From Atrina japonica (taxonomy: Eukaryota; Mollusca; Bivalvia; Pterioida; Pinnidae), in the NCBI GenBank assembly GCA_030159075.1, contig BROG01000050.1, forward strand, positions 228,501 to 292,500: a stretch of 64,000 bases of DNA, in the 5' to 3' direction. The notes beneath the pieces were generated by a model, which saw only the letters and a list, made by a program, of their open reading frames with translations, ran no database searches and was not told the origin of the DNA. The position numbers and the translations under genes were made by a program. The first letter of the stretch is position 1. Each line of letters starts with the position of its first letter. Below, piece by piece: positions 27,368-42,500 of the stretch.

Positions 27368-27902
27368 AGTTTTGATATGCCACTAATTCCTAAAAGCAGA
27401 CTTATTGCCAAATGCCCGACATGTGGCTCTCAATGTATGTTTTTGACGTAATTCGATTTTGACATCATAATCACACAAATGTTTGATGGGCCATTTAAGT
27501 GTGACATCATAATGGGAAGAGTCTGCCAAAAGGTGTCACGTTGGGTCTTTCATCACAGGTCAATTGATTTGTGCATTAAGCTTTATGTATATTTGGTTGA
27601 GGGGTTCAAGTCCCAATGGAACTTAAGCTTTATGTGTGGAGAAATTAGCCAGTTTACGAATGAGATGCTGATGTTCTTTTATCCAGATCATTGTTTTCAG
27701 CAAACGAAAGCTGGCAGCCGCCAATGCGACTTCAAGTTCTAACTTGATTCCTGTAAGGAAACTAATGGTACATAGGCCGATTTATAGATAAAAAATAAAT
27801 AAATCATACAGCAGTGATATGTTCAAAATGAATTTTTACAAAAATTTGATATGTTGTATAAGCTAACACAAAACTTAGATGATTGTTTTCATATCCAAAT
27901 AC

Positions 27903-28130
27903 TGTATACCTGTAAATTTTTGCCCCAGGTTATTTTCGTCCTTTTAAAACTTAAAAAACATATTCATCCCGTCTTAAATTTGCCCTAAATCATTATAATC
28001 CCATGGATTGCATGTATGTCCCTGTTTCTTATTTAGCTTGAAAATTTCGCTTTCATATTCAATTCTCCGTTTCATGTAAGGGCGAAAAATGACGAAAATT
28101 GAACAGGAGCGAAAATTTGCACGTTTACAG
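27903..28130. mobile_element. M5-family MITE (about 228 bp)
   Basis: CTGTATACCTGTAAATTTTT-GCCCC and GGAGCGAAAATTTGCACG-TTTACAG are inverted ends. Interior TCATCCCGTCTTAAATTTGC and TTATTTAGCTTGAAA recur at 34655 and 35574. Confidence 0.8.
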
Positions 28131-29386
28131 CAATGTTAATGAAGTACCGTGATGGTAACATAGCGACAGATACAATATGTCTTAACGAATCAAAAATCGA
28201 TGCAGTATTGATATTGTTAATTAAAAAAATATCAAATAATTATTCAAGATATGACAAAATTTTACAGATACCATTCAAATAAACACTCCGATTTTGAATA
28301 AAATAAATGATACCTCAGGCTCTAGACAATTTTGTTCATAATGTATTATGTTGCTAGGAGTAAAAGTATGCAAAAATTGTATTGTATCTCAATGGAGGGT
28401 ATTCAACACAAGAAGCTTTGCTATGACTACTGACAGCAAAAGATCATAACAGATTGGCAGAATGACTTGATAGACCAAGTGTACATGTTTATGGACTTGT
28501 GTATACAATTTATAAACTTCAGGTGTGTATAAATATATCTATATCTATATATATATATAGATATATATCTATATATATATATATATATATGTATATATTT
28601 ATCCTGTAACTATTACCGGAAATGTTGTATATCCATTGCCAAATACACCACAGCTGTATACGGCCAGTGACGGATTTCAGACACACGATTTTGTTCTAAA
28701 CTTGTCTGGTGACACTGAACTTTTAATTTATAGTTGAAATGACATCAAACGTCCTACAGCATCTAAAATATTTGTTAAATATTCAAAGTGGCAGCAACCA
28801 TATTGAAATGGTGGTATAAATTACTTCAGTAGCAATAATAGGTTACAGGATAAACAGGACACAGGCTGTACAAGTTTTTGTTTTTGGTTTGTAAACATGT
28901 GCCTATTTATCCTGCTAGACCTACACCAAGATAACTGTATATTCAAAGACCATGTCCTGTTTTTTTCACCTGACAATCAAAGGTAATTATTCTACAAGTA
29001 CATTACTACTGACTCAGACTTAGGTCATTATACTAAAATAAGGATAAAAACTGTTCCATGCAAAAACACTCATCTTTTGCCTAGTTAAATACTTATTTTT
29101 CACATATTCATAGTTTAACATATTTCCTAGTAAATACTTCCTATTCTGAGATAAAATTCGCTTCCTCTTTGCATCCAAATAAGAAAAAAATTGATGAGAT
29201 TGAAGAACCAATAGGCAGCTTGTTCATGTTAAATAATTTAATATGCAAATGAGATTCAAAATTTGACACAAAAACATTGGCACTTATATGTGTATGTCAT
29301 GGCGAGATCGATTTTTCTGTCAAATGAGTGCAGTCACACACGTGAAGACTAAAATAAAACTAAATAACTTAATGTAATACTAAAAT
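28131..29386. other. No recognised gene; short AT microsatellite
   Basis: Holds a TATATC/TA repeat at about 28534-28592. Otherwise nothing recognised. Confidence 0.4.
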
Positions 29387-29575
29387 GATGTCATCAGATC
29401 TATAAATACATGTAACAAATGATGTCATCAGATAGATCTATAAATACATGTATATGAATGATGTCATCAGATCTATAAATACATGTAACGAATAATGTCA
29501 TCAGATCTATAAATACATGTAACAAATGATGTCATCAAATCTGTAAATACATGTAACAAATGATAATAACTTCAG
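29387..29575. repeat. 34-bp tandem repeat, five units
   Basis: Units of GATGTCATCAGATCTATAAA then TACATGTAACAAAT, with small variants. Confidence 0.85.
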
Positions 29576-30095
29576 ATTAATTCTACGCTAAATTTTAAAA
29601 TTCATATTATGATATTTCCTGTGTTACATCATTTTAGTCATGTTATTATTTTATTGCCTCATTTTTCTTCCTTCCTGGTTTTTTTTTTTTTTTTGTTTTT
29701 TTTGTTGTTGTTGCCTTACTTTTTACTGCTTCCTTTTCAAAACACTAAAAATAAAATGCAAATTAATTGATTTTGTGAAATATATGTAAAATTATATTTA
29801 AATGTATGTAATAAATAAAATGTGTGTGTGGTCTGATAGGCAAGAGTCAGTTCTTATTAATCATTTATTAAGAAATTTTCAAGAGACTGATTTTTATAGC
29901 ATTTAAAGTCTTACTGATAAAAAAAAAAATTTGTCTTAGTAAAATAAGTTTGGTTTTACCTATATATATTAGAATATCAGCACGTTTGATTAAATGAACA
30001 GTCCAGTTTTCAAATAATGCCCTATCTTTATAATCCAACAATTTTAAAACTTAATACAAATTAAAATGTTGAAATTAAAAACTTTCACATCAAAA

Positions 30096-30101
30096 TTTAT
30101 T
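30096..30101 (-). promoter_or_regulatory. Candidate poly(A) signal for the minus-strand gene
   Basis: TTTATT on the plus strand (AATAAA on minus), about 310 nt beyond the stop codon at 30413. Other AT-rich candidates exist further left. Confidence 0.35.
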
Positions 30102-30412
30102 GAATGAATTAACAAAACTATCACAAACAGCATAAGACAAGAACGAAGACATGATATATTCATACTATCATCACCAATTAATGACTTCTCCCACAACGAA
30201 CAGATGAAGAACAAAAGAAGACAACAATGACTCCTGAGCATCCAGTGTCACATGACACAGCCGCCACATGACACTTTTGTCATATGATGTTACCCGCATT
30301 GTACACAGATCTAGTCCTGTGAAACTCTGAGAGTTATCACATGATCATGGTAACATCGTCTTAGTTGCGATCACATGATTCGGGCAGTACTATTACTATT
30401 CAAGTAACGATG

Positions 30413-30557
30413 CTATCTAGGTGATTTTGGGAACGTTGTAGATGAAGATTTCTCTAAAACTCTGTTCATCACAGAATCTATCAACGACAAACATATTGTA
30501 CAGATCGGATATGAAGGCGGAATTTTCTTCATAACAGATGGCACTTGCACAAAATAC
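30413..30557 (-). CDS. Last coding exon of the minus-strand gene
   Basis: Acceptor TTTTACAG. The first base completes a Lys codon with the previous exon, then YFVQVPSVMKKIPPSYPICT.. and SSSTTFPKSPR, TAG at 30415-30413. Another frame is also open to a stop (VFCASAICYEENSAF..IYNVPKIT), but only the phase given here fits the upstream donor. Confidence 0.85.
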
Positions 30558-33500
30558 CTGTAAAATGAAATGATCAAGAATAAGTTTATCTTACTCAATA
30601 AAAGAAATAGAAATGTGTAGTTGTAATTAAAATACTAATGTTGATTATGTGAGAAAGTACGCCAGTTTACCTGCAGATGGTTGGTGGTCTTTTTACTGGT
30701 ACATGTACATTGTAACAAGATTTTCTCTAACAATAAAATCTTTCTGCCGCTGTATAATTGAAAAATTGTTGAGTGGGATGTAAACACCGTTTAAGTAAAT
30801 AAATGAATAAATATATAAATAAATAAATAAATAATGACTTTTTGACTTTGTTTTATTGTACCATGTTGTAGTGTTATTTTATTATTTATCAATAATTTTT
30901 CAATCATATGGAAACGTCAACAAGTAAAGTGCTACAAATTTTTACCTGTTCTATGGACTTAAGCCAATGCAGTGAGTTTTTTAACATGCTATGCTTACCA
31001 TGAATTGTCTTGTGACTTTTACATCTTACTTGATTAAATAGTGAAGGATTTATTTAGTCATTATTGGTTTACACTGCGCTAAGAATTTTTCAATTATGTG
31101 AAGATGTCATCAGCTTTCGATGAAACCTCACAAATTTTGACTCGTGCTAGGGACTGACGCCAGTGCAGTGGGAGTTCTTTTATGAGGCACATCTGCCGTG
31201 ACACAGGATCTCGATTTTTAAGATCTGAAACTTTCACTTTGTTTGCCGAGCCCTGAGAGGAGAAACAAACACTACTATTTTTAAAAGTCTTTGGTATGAC
31301 CAGGGCCCGAAATTTACTCAGTACTCAAAGCTCAATTAACTTTAAGCGATTTTAAGGTAAAAACATGCAAACTTTATTCTGTAATTGGACATGTTTGTAT
31401 ACTGATGGCATACAATAGTAAGTAATGATAAAAATTATTGCCCATTTGAAGAAAACTTCAGAAATATTGAAAAAATGTTTGAGTACGTACTCAAATCTGA
31501 GTACCGTACTCAACGTATTTATTCGTTTTTTAAAGGAAAATCATAAGTGTGATGCAAAAATTTATATGTAAATGATTAAAAATAATAATATGTTTCCTAA
31601 TCATTAAAATCCAAAAGGTTTATAAACAATTTTATAGTCAAAATAATGAAATAAAAGTTGAGCTTGAGTATTGAGTAAATTTGATGACTTAGGGCCCTGG
31701 TACAAGGAATTAAACCCAGGACCTTCTGCCTGTGAGTCGAACATTCTACCACTTGACCACTACAAGTGGTCAACGTGAAGGAACAGTCACTTTCCACTTT
31801 CATAAAGTTTTGGGTTATGTCCATCCCAGAGAGTCAAACTTGGGAGATTCTCCTTGCAAGTCAAATGAAACAATCAAAACAAAACAAAAACAAAAAAAAC
31901 CCATTTTCCTATAAAACAAATCTAATTCTTAAATAGGACAGGTAGGTTCGTTCCTACCTTAAAATGACCATGATTAAATCGTACTTACTTGAATTCTTCG
32001 AGGTAATTATTACGTATGAAAACAGAGATTCTGGGACTGTACTGTAAAAATGTTTCAAGAACAGAGAACTGTGTGTATAATGCAACAGATTCTTGCGGAC
32101 TTAGAGGTATTGTTCGTGTGGGACCGATGAATTTCATCATCTGTGAAATCACTTTCTCCACAAACACTTCCTGTAAGAAAAAATGTAGATTTTTGTACTA
32201 AAGTACATCCGATTCCTGGAAATATACAAAATTTTGCAAATTAGCACACAAAATGAATCAGAGCTTAGTAATGCAGTGTAAACATGGCCTTTACTTTGTT
32301 GTTCCATTCCGTTTTGGTTTTGTTATGTTTACATTGACAACATTCAGAGATATCGAGTTTCAGTCCATCTGGGAAGAAAACAAATTTAGCTAGATGTTCT
32401 TTCTTGTAAAGGTGACAAAGATGTGTATCTCTTTCCAGTAGCCTGTATTTCAAATATGGCACCTTCGAATGCATGTAATCCAAATTGCGGGTCAACCATA
32501 TATATGATAATCAGCTCAACAAAAAGTTAAGCAGGCCTTGTTGCTCTTTGAAGCTGAATACTATTATAATGAACCATAATGGAACGAAAACAGCTCAAAA
32601 AGAAGGTCTGACATATGGAGTTTGTATGGTAATTTGTTATATTTTGAACAAATACACAAACAACTGATGTAACAAAGTCTTACTGTATAGCTATTTCCTT
32701 TCAAATAAATTTGGAAAGATTCATGTGTAACTGACAACGAATTCAAACACTGTTGTAATAATGTCAACAATCAACATGAAAATTTTCCTTGATGCTTAAT
32801 GTTTACAAACATCTGTAGTTATACAAAGTGTTCTGGGTCAGCAGTTCCAGATAGAATTTTGCAGTATGGGTAAAAAAAGAAAAAAATTGTTGGATGCGAA
32901 GGCAGACCATAGAGCTCGCCTGCAACCAGTATGCCCCTGCATTGTTGAGTAATGACCCTAGACAATGTTCATGTGAAGTTTCATGCCTGTAGCTGCAGTA
33001 CATTGCCTACAATGGACTGAAACAAAAAGCTTAACACGGTACTATTCATATAGTACATGTAAATGATTAAGTCCAGGAAGCTGAAAATTTGGGTCAAAAT
33101 TAGGCCACAGCAACCATTGTTGAGTAATGACCCTAGACAATGTGAAGTTTCATTGCTGTAGCTGCAGTACATAGCCCACAATGGACTTAAACAGAATGCT
33201 TAACGCAGGACTATTCATATAGTAAATGACTAAGTCCAGGCAAGCTAAACATTTGGGTCAAAATTAGGCCACACCAACCAGCATTCCCTGCATTTTTGAG
33301 TAATGACCCTAGACCCTTTGCATGTGAAGTTTCATGGCTGTAGCTGCAGTACCTTGCCCACAATGGACTTGAACAAAAAGCTTAGCACAGAAAAAGGAAA
33401 ATGCCGACGCCAAAGCAGTGAAAGCAATAGCTCTTCTGTTCTTCGAACAGGTGCGCTAAAAAATGATCATTTTATCCTAAGTGTCAGGAAAGCAAGAAAC

Positions 33501-36500
33501 TTATCAAAGATGAGTAATTTCTACTTCAGAATCTACTCAAATCTGAGAATATTCTCCAGTTGGCCTGCTCAGCCAATCAGATTCCAGGATAAGCCAAAGT
33601 TCAGAAAAATCTTTAGACCTGTGTAATTCTTCAGTTTTATGGTCCCAAGCCCTGCTGGCAAGGAACGTGACTTACTGTTGTTCTCATCTCTTCCAGAACT
33701 TTAACAACCCAACTGATATTGAAGAAGCTGCCCTCTGTATAGCCCCAATATGCCTGGCGGGCCATCAGAAAAATCTCGAACACAGCAGTCAACGCTACTT
33801 TAGTAAATTCTGTCACCTGTTTCTGAATCTGCAAAACAAAATCATAAACATATCACTACCACAGCAAGATAAATTGGAAAACTTGTAATGGTAAAAGTAA
33901 ATCTGACTATAGATGCAAATAAAGGCAGATATTTACAGTGAAATGGTCTTCAAAGACCACCCATCTGCCACTGAAATGTCTCTTAAAGACAGGTGTCTCT
34001 TAAGACAGGTGGTCTCTCAAAAGGTTTTATCCATAGGATAATTTAACCAAGTGGTTTTCAAATTTTTGGATTCAGAGGAGTCTTTCAAGACAGATTTCAC
34101 AGACTATATACAGGATATATCATTTTTTTAAAGTTGTTTTGCATCACACAAGGAAATATTCTCTCTTAATTGGGGACATAGCCATCTACAGATACAGTGC
34201 CACATATTTTTTGAATGCCCTTTTTGCCATACTATTATCATACTTCATTACACAATAATTTTATTTTGCGAACTACAGCTTTTGCAAAATTACACGTAAA
34301 TAAAATTCTCACAAATAATATCAATATCAAACTATTTTTAACTCATAGGTACCTCCTCATCAGTTGCCTGCATGTTTTGTGTACTCCTGGGTGCCGCTGC
34401 GTACTTTTCTGGGACTTCAGGGGAACATATCAAAACTCTCAGTAAGTCAAATACGTGCTTCCCTCTGCAAACATACAATATAAATGAATTAATTTATCAA
34501 AATGATATTAATCTTCATTTCAAATTCACAGCTATATCACTAATGTTAATTCCATAATATGGATATTGATTGATATCATACAAATTTAAATGTGAAAAAA
34601 TGATAAACAAGAAAATTTCATTTGATTGCTTCACATCCAACCAATAATTTTACATGTATGTAGGGTTATTTTTGCCTGTGTTACTTTTGCCCTACTACAC
34701 TTACAAATGGTTTCCCCCTGTTTTAAATTTGCATAAACTCATTCCAATTCCATTTTACAATACGATAATATTTAATTGCAAAGTCTACCTTTATTCTGCA
34801 CAATTATTTTAATTTCTTTTTAAACAATTTTGTATTATCATTTAAAATAAAATATATAAGAGATACTATCTGTAATAATTTAAATTTACTCTTTTGAATT
34901 CGCCCAGTTTTAAATTTGCCCACTGATAATGAGGGTGAAAGGGGTGAAAATAAAATGGGGTGAAAATTTCCCTGTATACAGTATAGTGAAGTTCCACACA
35001 TTTTGACCTGTGCTATTTGACTTTGAGCTTCACATGACAAGAAAATTGATATGTCTGAACTAAGAGAGAGAGATAAGTGAGATGTTACTTTACATCCCCC
35101 CCCCAAAGTATTGTGACACTTTTCTGAATATTTGACTTTGTCTCAAAAGTTTACTACCTTAACAAATCCTATTGACATAAGCCAATGCAATGGGCCCAGG
35201 GTCTTTAAGATGTTATTTGAATGCATTCAATGAAAAAGACATTTTTTTTATTTATTTCTTATTATTTTTTGTTTGTTTGTTTGTTTTTTATCTTGTTTAA
35301 ATCATTACCCACCACAAATTACCTTTAAAGAAAAAACAGAACTAAGTTCCATGAATAAATATATACTGTTGTTGTTGTATTGTTGTTTAACATCCCAGTC
35401 AAGTATCTTTCACTCTCATGGAGACGTCACCAAATGCCGGTAAAGGACTTTAAATTTTGGCCTACACTTGGCACTTATGGCCACTGAGCAATGAGGGTTC
35501 TTTAATGTGCCAACACCTATTGTGACATCAGACCTCGGTTTTTACTCTCTCATCCGAAGGACAGAAAAATAAAGATACACTAATTTTCGTCCCTGGTTAT
35601 TTTCGCCTTTATACAACAGAAATCATATTCACCCCATCTTAATTTTACCCTAAATCACAAGTCTTATGGAAGGCATGTATGTCTTGTTTGTTTGTTTATT
35701 GTTGTTTAACGTCCAACTCGAGAATCTTTCATTCATATGGAGATGTCACCAAATGCTGGTGAAGGGCTTCAAATTTTGGCCTGTGCTCGGCACTTACGGC
35801 CACTGAGCAGTGAGGTTTCTTTAACATGCCGACACCTACTGTGACACGGGACCTCGGATTTTTACTGTCTCATCCAAAGGACAGGATACCGACCTGCCGC
35901 CAACTGGACTCAAACTCACGACCTCATGATAAAGAGTCAGTCGCACTACCGACTAAGCCAGGCCGGCTCTGGCATGTATGCCCATGCATCGATTATTTAG
36001 CTTGAAATTTTTATTTATTTTTTAAATTCACCCCCTCATCTACGGATAAAAATGACAAAAATTAAAATGGGACGAAAATTTTCAGGTATACAGTATATGA
36101 AGGTAATATTTAAACATTTTTCAAAATTTCCTCTTTGTCAAAACAAATTTGATAATATAATAGACTACAATTAATAAGTAACATATATATATGTGTGTCT
36201 GTTCTATAAACCCAATGCACAAGGAACCAGTTCCTATGCTAAATAATACCTGTATACAGGGAACCAGTCTATACATACCGATCAGCTTTTAAAGTTTGTA
36301 TTCTTGCTGGAATAATTTCCGATTCTCTAAACATCAAACTAAGAATCTCGACCAATAAAATCACTAATCTGCAAAAAATAGAATAAAATATAAACTGAAA
36401 TAATGATAAAAAAAAATAATGAGAATAGAAAATATATAAAAGTAATCAAAGATCACAAAAATCAGGTCACGTCAAAAAAATATTACATCCCTAATCAACC

Positions 36501-39500
36501 TGACTCCAAGCAATCTTCTTAATGCATTCACCCCTAAAAACACATTTGGACTGGTCTGTGTCATTGATTTTCAGTAAAGTCCATTATTATCAGGGGTAGA
36601 TCGGTTAACCACAGCCCTGAAAAGTCCAAAACAGGAAAATACAATACTCCAGCATCTGATGCATATCATGTGCTTATTTTGTTTGTTTATTTATTGTTGT
36701 TTAACGTCCCACTGAAGAATTTTGGCCTATGCCCGGCACTTACAGCCATTGAGCAGTGAGGGTTCTTTAACATGCCGACACCTATTGTGACAGGGGACCT
36801 CAATTTTTACTGTCTCATCCGAAGGACAGAAAATAAAGATATACTAATTTTTGCCCCTGGTAGAGTTGATCGTGCTACCGACTGAGCCAGCCGGCGCATC
36901 ATGTGCTTAGAACCATAAGGCATAGATGTCATGTAAATTAAGTTGATTTATGAGCAGTAGTAACAGGTAAACCTGAACTAACCAATATTCTTAACTGAAT
37001 GTGGATGGGATAACACAAGACCCTCGTAACTTCATGGAGGTGAGCTGAAGAGGGGAAGCCATATACAATTTATTCACTGCATATTTTCATCTTCTTTTGT
37101 TTGTCTGTTTGTTTTTTTTTTGTTTGTTTGTTTTTTTATTATTATTTCATTTCAATCTTGTTTTTTATTAGTATAAGTCACAGTTTTTGTAAACGACTTA
37201 CAACTGACCAAATGTATTCAAAAACAAAGGTCAAAGTTCAAGAGGACCATCACTTTACTTACTCAAGTTCATCTGCCCTCTGTATTCTTCCATGTTCTGT
37301 GTTAATGTTCACTGGGGATTTGGGCAAATATCTTTGTAGCTGTCCCATTAAAAAGATAAACATATCTGCATTCTGTAATTAAAAAAAAATTATTTTAATT
37401 TACAAATCTGGAAGTCTTGAATGGATTAAATAAAAATGATAAATAATCGGTAAATTAGAACACAAATGAAATAATAAGTTGTGAGTGAGAAATACTTTGC
37501 CTGTAAACCTTTTAAATCCCCATAACTCTGGTAAATACTGCCAAATGTTGGCCATAATCAAACTCATCTGAAGATTTAAAGTCCCATAACTCTGGTAAAT
37601 ACTGCCAAATGTTGGCCATAATCAAACTCATCTGAAGATTTAAAGTCCCATAACTCTGGTAAATACTGCCAAATGTTGGCCATAATCAAACTCATCTGAA
37701 GATTTTTAAAGTCCCATAACTCTTGTAAATACTGCCAAATGTTGGCCATAATCAAACTCATCTGAAGATTTTAAAGTCCCATACAATGTAACTCTGGCAA
37801 ATATTGCTACATGTACCGGTATGTGAAATTTTTAATTAATAAAAAGTTATTTCTCATCTAAAATTTATCTTACCAACAATCAGCAAGGGGAATTTACCAG
37901 GGTAAAAATAACATATATTTTTTTAAGACCATAACTCTGGTAAATACTGCCAAAAGTTGGCCGTAATCAACCTCATCTGAGGATTTTAAAGTTCCATAAC
38001 TCTGGTAAATACTGCCAAATGTTGGCCATAATAAAACTCATCTGACAAACAACAATATGCTCCCTAATTTATTTTGGGGCATTAAAAAGGTTACTTTGTG
38101 TGCTCCAGTCAAAATCAAAGAAATGATCCAGAAATTCTTTCATAATCAAAAATTCAAAGGAAACTTCAGGAACTTTATATGGACAAAGTCAATAGAAATC
38201 ATGCAGAAATTTTTTAAAGACAAAATAAAAGAAATAATTCGGAAACTACATGTATATAAAGAAAATCTATGAAATAATTTAAAAATCTCTATCAATAAGA
38301 CAATCAAAGAAACGATTTTGTAATTGTATAAAGAAAGATTCTATCAAAAATCAAAGAAATAATTAAGAAACACTACTTTAAGAATAAATATCAAAGATAT
38401 TATTAACATGCATTTTAACTGTATAAACTAATGCAAATACAGACACATTTCATCTAGCAGACCCACTGTTTTTACATGGTAAGTTACGTGTAAAATACGT
38501 AAACTTTAGAATTGAATTTTATATCCCATCATACATTGTAGCTAATAAATTTTAACATATTCACTGCAACCAGACTTAGGGAGTACATCACATTTATTTG
38601 TTCATTTAGTCCAAATTCCTAGACAATGTGAAAGAGTTATATAAAATAATCTTAGTCACTTTTGGCTGCAGACTGTATCAATTCTGCAAACAAGCTATAG
38701 ATCTGTACAATGATGAGGATAACTTTTGGCACCACACTAAACCTCAACAAAGGATCAACATGGATTTGTTTATTTGATTCAGATGTTAAACCACTTAAAT
38801 GTCAATTTGATATCACAATTAAGAATTAAACCCTGATGCTCACCTGTAGACTTGTATTACCTGTCATTTCTAAATTAAAAACTCTTACACAAAAAGTCTA
38901 AACATTTGACAAGTGACAACCAGACTGAAATTGATGTTAACAAGGTGTTAATAATATCAAAATACTGCAACTGACATAATCATGAAAGTGGTGTTAACAA
39001 GGTGTTAATAATATCAAGCTACTGCAACTGTCACAATCAAACAAACAGGTGTAAATCAAAGCGGAAACACATGTTGGTTTTTACCAGTACCCATAAATGA
39101 GTGATTCGTCACACTTTCATTCAGGTGAGAACAGAAAAATCTATATGCATAAATTATTACCTTCCAGAAAAATTTCTTGAGGGCAAAATTTTTCTCTGTG
39201 GCCATTTTGAGTTCAATCAAAAGGTTAAATGTTTCTTCCATGGTATTTTCGGGAGAGAGTAAATCTCGCTTCAGCTGGTTAAATAAACTTTCCATCTTCT
39301 CCCTATAACAAAAAGCAAAAAAAAAAAAAAATGCATGAAATGGTTATCTTGGACTAGGTACATGTATCTCAGCAGAACACATCTGAACAGATTGCAGGAG
39401 ACTTACATGTACATGTAGGTTAAAATCAGACTTTTACCATTCACTTTTTTTCTGTTGTTACAAAGAGGAAAGAAATCAATAATTCAATCCTAGATCAAAG

Positions 39501-42500
39501 GCAAATTTAGAGGGGCAACAGAGGGTAAAGTACACACCTTCTCCCTGATCAGAGTACATGTATCTGAACTCGCATATATATATACACATGTATATCAACA
39601 CATTTATACAGTAGATCTCGCCTTGTCAAAGACCATCTCATCAACCACTAAAAAGTGGTCTGTTAAGACAGGTGCTTCCATAATGTGGATTTTAATACAA
39701 AGAATTAATCAGTACATGTATAAAAATAACTTTATTTTGTAAGTAAGAAAGTTTTGATGGTCTTTACTCCCTTTCAAAATCATAAAATAGACACACAAGG
39801 AAATTGCTTTACAAAATTCACCACTATCGTGGGGGGGGCGTGTGGTTGCGTGTGTGTTTTGTTTGTTATTTATAAGTACATCTGTATCAACATTTTCATT
39901 ATTCCGCTGTTGATATATTCATCATCTTCTGATCTTGATGATGACACAAATCACCGTGTAACATTTTAATCAGGCGATAATGACGTTTTCCGTAATCAGA
40001 CTATAAAATCATGCATAGAGAGCTTATATTGATTTTCTATGAAATGACAAAATAATTCGTTAGAAGATTGAAGTGGATTCAACAACAAGAACTTCTAATT
40101 AACACTATGTTTATTTACTGTTGCCAAGGATACCAGACTTGTTTTGTGTATTTTAAAACCCAAACAATATCTAGCATGACTTTCAATTAAATTCAACAAC
40201 AGACATTCTCGTGAGATTTTGCAATCACACAAAGAGAAGACCCCGTATCATTTCAAAACAAAGCAATATCCAGCAAAACATTTAACTGAATTCAATGAAA
40301 AGATATTGTTGTGAGATTGTGGCAGTCTCCTATTAGGATAAAAATGTTTATGTAAAAATGTACATATATAACAATATAATATGAAATATGACTTATTACC
40401 AAAGGACACTGCAATATCACTTAATTTTGTGGATTTAAATTTTTGTGGTTTTTCTTTTCCTTCAAAGACGAATCAGTTGACATTGGTTTACATTGATTTT
40501 GAGATGTCCCATTATTCATCATTCAAGTAAAAGATTTCATCGTGGATTAATTCCGTTGTTTTTGGTTACCCACGAAAATAACAAAGTTAAATCCTCAACG
40601 AAAATGTTTGATTTTACAGTATATTCATAGGCTACTATTTCCTGGTATTATTGTTTTACATCCTACAAAGAACTATCTTTTTCACGTATACAGAGATTTC
40701 ACCTGATGAAGTGCCTCACAAATTGACCTGTGCTAATGACTGATGTCAACATTAAGCGTCTCCTCTGAAAGACCTGTCACTTTCAGTTATGTTGAATGCT
40801 TGTTGTAGGAAATGTCACTTCCATTTTTTTTAAATCTTTGGTATGACAAGGTACCGAGAACTTCGGCTTTTGAGTTGAATGCTCTATCGCTTAACGACTG
40901 ACTACAAATGGTTAGAAGTTATTGAAGAAATATGACTAACTGTCAAGACACACTTCTTTGCCACTAAAATCGTAACCGATGAAAACATAAATTTTCTGTT
41001 TCAACTTTAAGACCCTCTCAAAACCATTTTGACTCGGACTAAAATGTTATCATTTCATTGAGTACAAAGAGTCACTCAGGACTTCCTTCTCGGATTCTAT
41101 GGATGGTCGATAGCCAAAAAATAGATGACAATGACAGATAATCAAATCGCAATTCTGTGTACAGTGACAATTCAAGACATTACCCAAAACGAGAATAACA
41201 GTCCTCGACAAAATAAAACATAAGGTTTGCAACTGATCATCCACGGAAATATGTCAGGTTGATCAAAACCTAGGCAAAATAACAAACAATAGACTGGTCT
41301 GAAACATGAGAAAAGAGCATACAATTTAGATAATAAGGGCGAAAATATTTACTCATCAGCCCCCAGAAAACAAATGGACTCTTCTGTGAAGCAATGACAG
41401 ACTAGTCCAAATGCATCTTTTAGGTAACATGGGTTAAAAATGCTTTTATTTTATCTATATTTTGCCAAAAGAAATCCTTAGGTCATTCTGAAAAATAATA
41501 TTACAACAGAAATTACATAAGCTTTACATCGACTTTTATAGGAAAGATTTCTCCAGCTTCACATGTCATATAATTTGTGGTAGAGTGAGGGAGAATATTG
41601 TTTCAACACTTTAATGGTCATACAGGTATGTAAACCTTCTTGATAGTTAACACTGTAAAGGTGTTTGTTAATAACTTGTTAAGCCTCTGTAAGTTTTTGC
41701 ACTTCATTATCAAAGTTTAAATCCTTTGAAGCAGGCTGGATTAACAGTAAACACTACAGGTACATTGTATACAAATATCGACTGCGTCGGTCAAGCTTTG
41801 TTTGGGACACAGCAAAAGTACATGTAAAAGAGATATTTAATCATGACTTTGTGAATAGAAATTTGTGCTAGATATGGGACATTTAATATATAAAGAATAA
41901 AAAGACACAACTATTATTCTCATGCAACAACACTTTCTATAAGGATTTGGATGGACACATGTGAGACAAAAACTTTACATAAAACAATGGATTTTTTAAA
42001 AACTTGTGGAAAAGACTTTGGTCTCAATTTCTATAGATCTACATACATTGTACATGTACAAAATTAATTTTTTATCTGTCTGTCTGTCTGTTTGTCTGTA
42101 TCCCTCTCTCTCTCTCTCTCTCAATTCAATATTTTGTCTTACATGTATTTTTTTTCTACTTATTTTTCTTTATTTCCTTTGTATATGTGTAAAACTGTCT
42201 TGTTTTGTTTTATTGTTTTTTTTTTACTTATCATTACTCCAAAATCTGACAGATACTCTGAAAAAAATCTGATAGTGATCACCATCATCTGAACAAATCT
42301 GACAGAGATCATCATCTAAAAAAATCTGACAGAGATCATCATCTGAACACATCTAACATAGATAACCATGCTCTGAACAAATCAGACAGAGATAACCATC
42401 ATCTAAAAAAATCTCATAGATCGCCATCATCTGAACAAATCTGACTGAGATCACCATAATCAAAATATCTGACCGAGATTATCATCATCTCAACAAATCA

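Noticed and set aside
27479..27742. 87-codon ATG-initiated open frame with a GGGGTTCAAGTCCC box-B-like motif
   Set aside because: No matching box A or SINE body and no protein family resemblance; likely chance.
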